5,436 bases of DNA from positions 1-5,436 of the forward strand of contig JAFAAL010000044.1 in NCBI GenBank assembly GCA_023426575.1, in the 5' to 3' direction. The position numbers and the translations under genes were made by a program. Shown here piece by piece: positions 1 through 5,327 of the stretch; position 1 is the stretch's first letter; each line of letters begins with the position of its first letter. Under the pieces are notes generated by a model. It searched no databases and was not told the DNA's origin. It saw only the letters and a program-made list of their open reading frames with translations. This stretch comes from Bacillota bacterium (GTDB lineage Bacteria > Bacillota > Clostridia > Saccharofermentanales > DTU023).

Positions 1-344
1 GTATGGCAGGGATGGCTGGCGGTCTCAACAGCGCCGACCTCTTCCGCCTCGGGCAGGAGCAGGCCGCGGCACAGCAGGCCGCTGCAGCTACGAGCCAGCA
101 GAGCGCAAACAATGCGGCAAAAGCCTCCACCGAAGCCGATCTCCAAAGTATGGGAGGCACGGCCTGGCAGTGTTCCTGTGGGGCCTACAATCAGAGTAAG
201 TTCTGCTCTGAATGTGGTCGCAAGGCACCCTCGACGCCTATCTATCGCTGCGATAAGTGTGGCTATGAGCCGCCCGCAGCTCAGGCGCCGAAGTTCTGTC
301 CTGAGTGCGGCGATAAGTTCGACGAGAACGATCTGATCCACTAG
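1..344 (+). CDS. SPFH-domain / 'virion core'-type protein, C-terminal part with double zinc ribbon (5' end outside window)
   Basis: Only the last 113 or so codons are present. The frame is open to the left edge (codons in phase from base 3) and ends at TAG 342-344, so the ATG at base 3 is probably internal. Visible residues start with a Gly/Ala/Gln-rich, low-complexity segment (about 1-50), a typical flexible linker. Two zinc ribbons follow: C57-x-C59 with C68-x-x-C71, then C83-x-x-C86 with C99-x-x-C102, the second pair in CDKCGYEP and FCPECGDKF contexts. This tail architecture is known from bacterial SPFH proteins of the YdjI / 'virion core protein' type, which form membrane-associated scaffolds. 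The SPFH domain itself lies outside the window, so the assignment rests on the tail and on the next two genes, whose families accompany YdjI in Bacillus subtilis. It could be another zinc-ribbon protein. The next gene starts about 50 bases downstream with no terminator between, so they are probably cotranscribed. Confidence 0.72.
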   Translation, partial: MAGMAGGLNSADLFRLGQEQAAAQQAAAATSQQSANNAAKASTEADLQSMGGTAWQCSCGAYNQSKFCSECGRKAPSTPIYRCDKCGYEPPAAQAPKFCPECGDKFDENDLIH

Positions 345-397
345 CTCTGGGCGAGGGTGAGAACCCTGGTCTCAGTCCAGTGAAATGAGGAACTGTG

Positions 398-1624
398 ATG
401 TCAGATCCTAAATTACGTGAATATGAGTGTCCCGAGTGCGGGGGCACGGTTGAGTACGATCCAGCCTCAGCTCAGCTCGCCTGCCCCTACTGTGGGGCTC
501 GCTTTTCCCCCGAAGAATTTGCAGCGCGCCTCGAGGCCCGAGCCCGTGAGCGGGCGGGAGAGGCCCAAGGCGGTGCTGGTCCTGCTGGCGCATCAGCGGG
601 GGACCCATCGGGGACGCCGCTGCCTGGGACGCCGACGCCCGGGACCGCAACGCCTGGGACGCCGTCTGCCTCGGCCACTGGCACGCCCGAGGTCTCCAAG
701 GCAGAGCTCGAGAACTGGCAGCAGGCAGAAGCTGAGGCCGAGGACCTCGTCACTTATACTTGTGAGTCCTGTGGTGGCGAGATCGTCGCCGATCGGACGC
801 TGGCCTCGATGCACTGTCCCTACTGTGACAATCCCTATGTCGTGATGTCGCAGTTTCAGGCGCAGTATCGGCCGAACTTCATCATCCCCTTTCAGAAGAC
901 GCGGGCCGAGGCGATCGATGCCTTCCGCCGCCATGCCAAGAGCAAGGAGCTCGTTCCCGATATCTTCAGCGCCGATGCGCACCTCGAGGAGATCCAGGGT
1001 GTCTACGTCCCCTATTGGCTCCTCTCCGCCTGGGCACATGCAGACTATCTCTTCAAAGCTGAAAATACTTACGAGACAAGAGATAGTCGAAACATCTATA
1101 GAGAAGTAAAAATCTATGATGTCATGAGAAAAGGTTCTGAATATTTTCAGAAAATTCCCGTGGAAGCCTCGACAAAATTTGAGACGGCTATCCTAGAGTC
1201 GGTCGAGCCCTATGACTTTTCTGGGCTGATTGATTTTAATCCAGGCTATCTCTCGGGCTTCCTCGCCAACAAGTATGATCTGCTAGCAGAAGAGTCTTGG
1301 CAGAGGGGAAGCGAGAGAATTGGAGAGACGATGCGTGGGGCTTTTGACGAGACGCTTCAGGATTATCAAACTTTTAAGCTGCGGGAATTCCAGCTTGAGC
1401 TGAGCGATAGTAAGGTCCAGTATGCCCTGCTTCCGGTCTGGCTCCTCAATACGCGCTGGGAGGGCAAGCTCTACCGCTTTGCGATGAATGGGCAGACGGG
1501 CAAGATGATTGGCGATCTGCCAGAAGATCCGAAGAAGGTGCAAAAGAGCCGCCTGAAAAACGGCCTGATCTATGCCCTGCTCGGCATGGGTGTCGCCTAT
1601 ATTCTGGCTTATTTCTTCTTCTAG
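398..1624 (+). CDS. TFIIB-type double zinc-ribbon membrane-anchored protein (YdjG-like)
   Basis: Complete gene, 408 residues from ATG 398. A GTG at 395 is also in frame, but GAGG at 387-390 sits 7 bases from the ATG and only 4 from the GTG, so ATG is preferred. Counting from the GTG, the first zinc ribbon has C12-PE-C15 and C30-PY-C33. A low-complexity linker (about 45-115) follows, with GTPxP repeats. The second ribbon has C123-ES-C126 and C141-PY-C144. A long mixed region (about 160-380) includes the motif VYVPYWLL and, later, LLPVWLLNTRW, both typical of this family. One hydrophobic helix closes the protein (about 389-409), suggesting a C-terminal tail anchor with a cytoplasmic zinc-ribbon face. 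In B. subtilis the related YdjG works with the TPM protein YdjH to bring the SPFH protein YdjI and PspA to stressed membranes; the same role here is inferred from neighbours. Codons for about residues 220-265 are unusually AT-rich compared with the rest of the gene. Confidence 0.85.
   Translation: MSDPKLREYECPECGGTVEYDPASAQLACPYCGARFSPEEFAARLEARARERAGEAQGGAGPAGASAGDPSGTPLPGTPTPGTATPGTPSASATGTPEVSKAELENWQQAEAEAEDLVTYTCESCGGEIVADRTLASMHCPYCDNPYVVMSQFQAQYRPNFIIPFQKTRAEAIDAFRRHAKSKELVPDIFSADAHLEEIQGVYVPYWLLSAWAHADYLFKAENTYETRDSRNIYREVKIYDVMRKGSEYFQKIPVEASTKFETAILESVEPYDFSGLIDFNPGYLSGFLANKYDLLAEESWQRGSERIGETMRGAFDETLQDYQTFKLREFQLELSDSKVQYALLPVWLLNTRWEGKLYRFAMNGQTGKMIGDLPEDPKKVQKSRLKNGLIYALLGMGVAYILAYFFF
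611..670 (+). repeat. 15-base tandem repeat, four units, inside the zinc-ribbon gene
   Basis: Four consecutive in-frame 15-base units start at 611, 626, 641 and 656, each beginning GGGAC. They encode GTPLP, GTPTP, GTATP and GTPSA, a Pro/Thr/Gly-rich spacer between the two zinc ribbons. Units two and three share most bases and the fourth decays at its end. Because the unit is a multiple of three, copy-number change would alter linker length without breaking the frame. Confidence 0.8.
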
Positions 1625-1636
1625 GGAGGTGCAGGC

Positions 1637-2560
1637 ATGTCAAATCAAAAGATAAAACGCAGCGTGTCATGCCTTCTCGTGGCATGGCTCCTCGTGCTCT
1701 GCCTGCCGCTCTTTATCGCTTCTATGCAAGTCATGGCGAGGGGCGATCTCCCTCTTGAGACGAATCATCCGAGGATCCCAGCTGGGAATCCCGAGAGTGA
1801 GCAAGATGCTGGCAGTGTTCGACAACTCCCTCTGATGCTCGACGACGCAGGTCTCCTGACAGAGGAGGAGCGCACAGAGCTCGACCGCTATTTCACGGAA
1901 TTGTCGGCCAAGTACAAATGTGATATTGCGGTTGTGACGGTTCAGGAGACCTTTGGCTATACGCCAGAGGCCTATGCTGACGATTTCTTCGACTACATGG
2001 GCTATGGCTATGGGCGCGATGACGACGGCATTCTCCTCCTGATTTCCATTGCGGACCGAGACTTCCATATGACGACGCATAAATTTGGTATTTATGCCAT
2101 CGATCAGGAGGCGCTCGAGGATATCTTCTCGTATATTAAGAAGGCGCTGGCTAAGAATGATTTCTACACGGCCTTCCGGCGATTTGGCGAGCGCTCAGCA
2201 CACTACATTGAGGCAGCACGCGCGGGTCAGCCGATCCGTCTCGCCGAGCGCGCGGCGCGGCGTCGACGCTTGGCGACAGCAGCTCTCGGGGCGCTGGGAC
2301 TAGGGGGCTATGGAGCGACGGTGCCCGTCAATCGCAAGCGGCGAGAGCTGCGCTCTATTTTCAAGGCGCAGGGCGCGGATCCCTATGCCATCGCCGAGAC
2401 ACGGCGGCTGAATGACGGTCTCGACCAATTGGTGGACGTTCGTCACGGCGTGATTCCGATTCCCGAGAGTAGCTCCTCAGGGAGCCGAGCCTCTAGCAGT
2501 GGAGGGACACATACAAGCTCCAGCGGACGCTCGCACGGCGGCTATGGTGGTAAGTTCTAG
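1637..2560 (+). CDS. TPM-domain protein, secreted/membrane-anchored (YdjH/YgcG-like)
   Basis: Complete, 307 residues. GGGAGG at 1624-1629 lies 7 bases before the ATG and overlaps the previous gene's stop codon, so the two are almost certainly one operon. A basic N terminus and hydrophobic stretch (about 9-30), with a possible signal-peptidase site after VMA (32-34), indicate export. Residues about 68-192 form the TPM domain (Tlp18.3/Psb32/MOLO-1 family): LDDAGLLTEEE at its start, CDIAVVTVQ for a core strand, and the acidic RDDDGILLLIS motif. A weakly hydrophobic Ala/Gly/Leu segment (about 212-231), flanked by Arg/Lys clusters, may be a membrane helix. The C terminus is Ser/Gly-rich and ends with THTSSSGRSHGGYGGKF, a tail recognisable in many clostridial TPM proteins. 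The biochemical activity of bacterial TPM domains is not settled; photosynthetic relatives act in photosystem II repair. A membrane-stress role beside the SPFH and zinc-ribbon proteins is inferred. Confidence 0.87.
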   Translation: MSNQKIKRSVSCLLVAWLLVLCLPLFIASMQVMARGDLPLETNHPRIPAGNPESEQDAGSVRQLPLMLDDAGLLTEEERTELDRYFTELSAKYKCDIAVVTVQETFGYTPEAYADDFFDYMGYGYGRDDDGILLLISIADRDFHMTTHKFGIYAIDQEALEDIFSYIKKALAKNDFYTAFRRFGERSAHYIEAARAGQPIRLAERAARRRRLATAALGALGLGGYGATVPVNRKRRELRSIFKAQGADPYAIAETRRLNDGLDQLVDVRHGVIPIPESSSSGSRASSSGGTHTSSSGRSHGGYGGKF

Positions 2561-2580
2561 GGAAATGATCTAAAGGGAGA

Positions 2581-2611
2581 GGGGCGATCGAAGGAACGGT
2601 CGCCCCGTTTT
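2581..2611 (+). terminator. Intrinsic terminator of the SPFH/zinc-ribbon/TPM operon
   Basis: A 10-pair stem (2581-2590 with 2597-2606; GGGGCGATCG against CGGTCGCCCC, one G-T wobble) closes an AAGGAA loop and is followed by GTTTT at 2607-2611. It lies 20 bases after the TPM stop codon. The T run is short, but the GC-rich stem is strong. The facing ArsC-like gene ends at 2646 with no hairpin of its own, so the same stem may also serve the minus strand, although the minus-strand T tract (TCTCCCTTTA) is poor. Confidence 0.85.
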
Positions 2612-2645
2612 AATGCGAAGTAAAGATCATGAGAACGATGTGCTT

Positions 2646-2999
2646 CTACTTAATGTTCTCGTAATCCGCCTCGCGATAGCCAAAGAGAACCTGGCCATCC
2701 TCCGTAACGAGGATGGGTCTCTTCACGAGCATGCCGTCGCTCGCCAGGAGCTCGAGCTGCTCTTCCTCACTCATTTCCTTGCGCTTCTGAGAGAGGCCGA
2801 GTTCGCGATACTTCATGCCGCTCGTATTGAAGACTTTGCCGATGGAGAGGCCGGAGTCCTGATACCACTTGCTGATTTCTTTTAATGTCGGAGCGTCGCT
2901 GGTGATATCCCGCTCTTCAAAGGGGATATTGAGTTCTTGCAGTTTTTTGCGCGCTTTGTCGCAGCTGCTGCAGCGCGGGTGACAGATAAAGAGCTTCAT
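2646..2999 (-). CDS. ArsC/Spx-family thioredoxin-fold protein (arsenate reductase family)
   Basis: Complete, 117 residues, the usual length for the ArsC/Spx/YffB family. AAGGAGA (3011-3005) is centred about 6 bases before the ATG, a strong ribosome binding site. The N terminus carries a CxxC redox motif, C10-SS-C13, with a further Cys at position 6, followed by a helix (DKARKKLQEL) and the family strand FEERDI. R94-P95-I96 (KRPILV) is the conserved Arg plus cis-Pro segment seen in ArsC and Spx. The sequence reads more like the general clostridial 'arsenate reductase family' proteins than true Spx, but this fold also includes redox-sensing transcription factors (Spx, MgsR), and sequence alone does not separate an enzyme from an RNA-polymerase-binding regulator. 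No arsR, arsB or acr3 gene is in view. It begins 25 bases after the restriction endonuclease stop, with no terminator or evident promoter between, so it may be transcribed by read-through from the restriction-modification genes. Confidence 0.85.
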   Translation of the reverse strand: MKLFICHPRCSSCDKARKKLQELNIPFEERDITSDAPTLKEISKWYQDSGLSIGKVFNTSGMKYRELGLSQKRKEMSEEEQLELLASDGMLVKRPILVTEDGQVLFGYREADYENIK

Positions 3000-3024
3000 G
3001 CTTTTCTCCTTCGTTTATGGCAAT

Positions 3025-4113
3025 CTATTTGAAGCGTATTTGCAAATTTAGCTTGATATAATCATTGCCGTCTTCACTAATCATCTTGCCAAACTTATGT
3101 CTGGAACTTGATGGTGTGTCAAATTTCGTATTGTTTAGTAAATAGTCCTCAAAGTGATTTCTGTTATAGATATGATAAGCTAGGACATCGCCATCTTCCT
3201 TGACGACAATATATCCGCCGGAGGCCTCATCGAGCCCATCCCAGATTTTTGAAGGTTTCATGCCAAGTGCAACAGCGGTTAGAAATTTCTTGAATTTATG
3301 GGCGTAAGCATGAGGATTGCGATATCCTAGTGGGTTCTCATCTTGCAAAATCCTAACGATATCCAAGCAATGAGTGGCTCGTCCACTGTAAAAATAGATG
3401 AGGCTCTCAGCCAAAATACGATCCATGAGGCTGTCAATCAGAATGAGATTATCTTTCAAGATGATGCCGCTGATGTCCCTATATTGGAGAGCAAAGCCTC
3501 TATCTAAGAGATTTCTCACTCGCGATTTGATGCTGTAATCCTCCGTAGGATTCACTATTTTGTATGATGTGTTTGCATCTGAAAGATACCTTTTCTCGTT
3601 TGCTAAAGAGATTTGATATAAGAAGTTTGTTTGCTGAGATGCATTGAATAAGGTGGGCAAGTTTCCAAGTTTTGATTTAATGCTGAATCCAACAACGGGG
3701 GAGTATCCCGTGTAAACATCTAAGATCTTCAGGATGATATCAGCCTTATCCTGACTAGAAGAAGAAATCTTATAGCACAAGACATCATTCATGAAATCTT
3801 CAATAAGAGGGAATGAAAGATGATTACCCTTCAGTTGTTGCTTCAATTCATGCAAGAGTTGATCGGCCTTTTCGCTAAAAGAAGCCCTATCGACCTCTTT
3901 TAAGAACTTATCGTTGAGAAAAATTCTGATGGTTTCAGTCAATTCATAGTCCACAGCATGACCTTTTGTTTCCTCGCGATATATGTGCTGAACAGGGAAA
4001 TATATTGAGAGTTTTTCAAGATCTGAGTTCGCGGCGAAGATTTTTCCTTCTGCAAGCAAGCGAAATAGAACGTAAATTTCTGACCATTCCCCTCTATTGC
4101 CCGTAAGATGCAT
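3025..4113 (-). CDS. HpaII-family Type II restriction endonuclease (predicted target CCGG)
   Basis: 362 residues from ATG 4113. An in-frame TTG at 4125 would add four residues, but that TTGGAG is itself the Shine-Dalgarno (GGAG 4123-4120, 6 bases before the ATG), and family members begin near TGN(K/R)GEWSEIY, as here, so ATG 4113 is chosen. Recognisable HpaII-family segments are TGNRGEWSEIYVLFRLLAEG (4-23), FLNDKFLKEVDRASFSEKAD (about 65-84) and VGFSIKSKLGNLPTLFNASQ (141-160). D125 and S144-I-K146 may be the metal-binding and catalytic core of a PD-(D/E)xK-like fold; that residue assignment is an inference. Length is close to HpaII (about 358 as remembered). The gene is intact and AT-rich relative to the flanks. 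Its start overlaps the end of the methyltransferase gene by 20 bases, so the endonuclease should be translated after its protective partner. It contains one CCGG site (3218-3221). Confidence 0.93.
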   Translation of the reverse strand: MHLTGNRGEWSEIYVLFRLLAEGKIFAANSDLEKLSIYFPVQHIYREETKGHAVDYELTETIRIFLNDKFLKEVDRASFSEKADQLLHELKQQLKGNHLSFPLIEDFMNDVLCYKISSSSQDKADIILKILDVYTGYSPVVGFSIKSKLGNLPTLFNASQQTNFLYQISLANEKRYLSDANTSYKIVNPTEDYSIKSRVRNLLDRGFALQYRDISGIILKDNLILIDSLMDRILAESLIYFYSGRATHCLDIVRILQDENPLGYRNPHAYAHKFKKFLTAVALGMKPSKIWDGLDEASGGYIVVKEDGDVLAYHIYNRNHFEDYLLNNTKFDTPSSSRHKFGKMISEDGNDYIKLNLQIRFK

Positions 4114-5182
4114 CTTTTTCTCCAAGTAAAGTCATTGCCATCTGGCCATTCTCCATTTCTTCACTCTCGAAGATGAAATTTGTATTAGTTATTTCTAAAC
4201 TTTTCTTTATTTCTGTTGCAATAGCCCTAATGACTGGCACTGATACTGAATTGCCAAGTTGTTTATACAGGTGCACGTCGGCAACAGGCAGTTTAAAGCT
4301 GTCAGGAAATCCCTGTAGCCTTGCCCATTCTCGAGGTGTCATCTTGCGAATATATTCACGATTGATTTTACCTTTAATGTGCGTCACGGGTGTAAAGTCA
4401 CTTAATCTTGGATCGACAATGAGATTGCGTTCGCGACCCATCCCGCCGCAGACAATCGCTCCAGCTATTCCATCAAGATCACGGATCTGGTAGCCGAAAC
4501 CATTGCCTCTAGAGGTATGACGCGCCTTATGTTCGCGCAGTGAGTTTAGATAGACATCAGAAAGATAGTATTTGGCAGAGACCTCAGAATCTTCAAGGAT
4601 ATCTCTGATGGACACAGCTCTATTTATCGGCTGAGGAAAAGAAAAGTGTAATGGGGAGATATCATCGCGGAAGGCAACAATATATATCCTCTCTCGATTC
4701 TGAGCAAGGCCGAAATCGCAGCTGTTAAGAATCTTGTGAAAAACGGTATACCCTAGTTCTTGAAAAATGTTCTGAATCGTCGCGAATGTGCGCCCTCTAT
4801 CATGATTGAGAAAATTTTTCACGTTTTCACAGAAGACGATGTCTGGCTGGTGATAGTCAACGATACGAGCGACATCAAAAAAGAGTGTTCCACGAGCATC
4901 CTCAAAGCCCTTCTTATGGCCCGCGAGAGAAAAAGCCTGGCATGGGAATCCTGCAAGTAAGATGTTATGTGCAGGAATATCTGAAGCCCTAATTTTTGTG
5001 ACGTCTCCCGCAATCTCGAATCTATCATTGAAATTTGCTCTATATGTTTCACAGGCCTTATGATCCCATTCCGAGGCATAGATTGTTTCAATCATGTCAC
5101 CAAAGGCCTGTTCGAAGCCTAGACGAATGCCTCCAATACCTGCAAACAAATCGATAGACTTATATTTTGCTCGTTTATCCAT
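4094..5182 (-). CDS. DNA (cytosine-5)-methyltransferase, M.HpaII-type (predicted target CCGG)
   Basis: Complete, 362 residues. It transfers a methyl group from S-adenosylmethionine to C5 of cytosine and protects host DNA from the adjacent endonuclease. All main C5-methyltransferase motifs are in order: I DLFAGIGG (11-18, cofactor site), IV GFPCQAFS (78-85, catalytic C81), VI ENV (119-121), VIII QNRERIY (161-167), IX REWARLQGFP (284-293) and X QLGNSV (308-313). Between VIII and IX the target-recognition region contains HTSRGNGFGYQI, GGMGRERNLIVD and DFTPVTHIKGKINRE, which match M.HpaII closely as remembered, pointing to CCGG. It lacks the roughly 30-residue N-terminal leader of M.HpaII and has about 30 extra residues after the final core helix. 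The last codons of that tail also hold the ribosome binding site and start of the endonuclease gene. The methyltransferase's own ATG has no clear Shine-Dalgarno, so initiation may be weak or regulated. Confidence 0.96.
   Translation of the reverse strand: MDKRAKYKSIDLFAGIGGIRLGFEQAFGDMIETIYASEWDHKACETYRANFNDRFEIAGDVTKIRASDIPAHNILLAGFPCQAFSLAGHKKGFEDARGTLFFDVARIVDYHQPDIVFCENVKNFLNHDRGRTFATIQNIFQELGYTVFHKILNSCDFGLAQNRERIYIVAFRDDISPLHFSFPQPINRAVSIRDILEDSEVSAKYYLSDVYLNSLREHKARHTSRGNGFGYQIRDLDGIAGAIVCGGMGRERNLIVDPRLSDFTPVTHIKGKINREYIRKMTPREWARLQGFPDSFKLPVADVHLYKQLGNSVSVPVIRAIATEIKKSLEITNTNFIFESEEMENGQMAMTLLGEKDASYGQ
4114..4125 (-). promoter_or_regulatory. Ribosome binding site of the endonuclease, embedded in the methyltransferase gene
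   Basis: On the minus strand TTGGAG (4125-4120) precedes ATG 4113 by six bases and lies within the last codons of the methyltransferase. It decides the endonuclease start against the in-frame TTG at 4125, and it places endonuclease initiation where ribosomes finishing the methyltransferase arrive, consistent with translational coupling. Confidence 0.7.
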
Positions 5183-5189
5183 AACTATA

Positions 5190-5197
5190 GCTTAGCA
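5190..5197 (-). repeat. GCTTAGCA direct repeat, copy proximal to methyltransferase start
   Basis: TGCTAAGC on the minus strand, 7 bases ahead of the methyltransferase ATG. Seven of its bases form an odd palindrome (GCT-T-AGC). An identical 8-base copy lies 61 bases farther upstream. Its position over the initiation region, in a gene without a clear Shine-Dalgarno, makes it a possible operator, but an 8-base repeat in about 140 bases can also arise by chance. Confidence 0.3.
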
Positions 5198-5250
5198 GAA
5201 AACAAAGCTGAATGTGAGGCTGAAGTATCGTATAAAGCTTGAATAAAGAC

Positions 5251-5258
5251 GCTTAGCA
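5251..5258 (-). repeat. GCTTAGCA direct repeat, copy distal to methyltransferase start
   Basis: Second identical copy of the 8-base motif, in the same orientation as the proximal copy and 61 bases upstream of it (about six helical turns). It lies about 20 bases downstream of the TTGACA at 5284-5279, where a -10 element would be expected. Confidence 0.3.
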
Positions 5259-5278
5259 ATGTGCGTCACACTCTCCTG

Positions 5279-5284
5279 TGTCAA
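5279..5284 (-). promoter_or_regulatory. Possible -35 element (TTGACA) upstream of the methyltransferase
   Basis: A perfect TTGACA on the minus strand lies about 100 bases ahead of the methyltransferase ATG, in the gap where its promoter must be if it is not read through from the ATPase gene. No good -10 box is found 16-19 bases downstream; the bases there read ACATTGCTA. The call is therefore weak: a factor-dependent promoter and a chance match are both possible. Confidence 0.25.
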
Positions 5285-5327
5285 TTGATCGGCGCCCCAG
5301 ATTCTTTGACAACAAAGTCTCTCCCGC

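Larger units (their letters stand above)
5183..5327. other. Intergenic region and probable right edge of the restriction-modification cassette
   Basis: The 145 bases between the ATPase stop and the methyltransferase start hold the GCTTAGCA pair, the lone TTGACA and a small AT-rich hairpin (5304-5308 with 5313-5317, CTTTG/CAAAG, loop ACAA) that lacks a T run and is not a convincing terminator. Composition changes from AT-rich to GC-rich towards about 5320, so the cassette boundary probably lies here. No integrase, transposase, clear inverted repeat or tRNA is visible. Confidence 0.5.

Noticed and set aside
354..367. Small hairpin (AGGGT/ACCCT, loop GAGA) between the SPFH and zinc-ribbon genes
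   Set aside because: Five pairs only and no T run; too weak to be called a terminator or attenuator.
487..1039. Long antisense open frames across the zinc-ribbon gene
   Set aside because: They are by-products of high GC and lack start signals or domains; the plus frame carries clear CxxC pairs.
4114..4125. TTG start at 4125 for the endonuclease
   Set aside because: The TTGGAG acts as the Shine-Dalgarno for ATG 4113, and the family N terminus aligns with the ATG start.
4819..5091. Alternative-frame minus-strand open frame inside the methyltransferase gene
   Set aside because: The overlapping frame encodes canonical C5-methyltransferase motifs, so this is a shadow.
3011..5178. Shared octamer TCGTTTAT at 3011-3018 (before the ArsC-like gene) and 5171-5178 (methyltransferase 5' end), possible insertion-site duplication
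   Set aside because: Eight AT-rich bases with no extended flanking identity, and the second copy lies inside coding sequence; chance is the simpler explanation.
5184..5189. TATAGT on the minus strand as a -10 box for the methyltransferase
   Set aside because: It lies one base from the ATG, so transcription would start inside the gene, and no matching -35 is 17 bases upstream.
5299..5320. Imperfect hairpin after the ATPase gene as its terminator
   Set aside because: The stem is AT-rich with a two-base bulge and there is no T tract on either strand.
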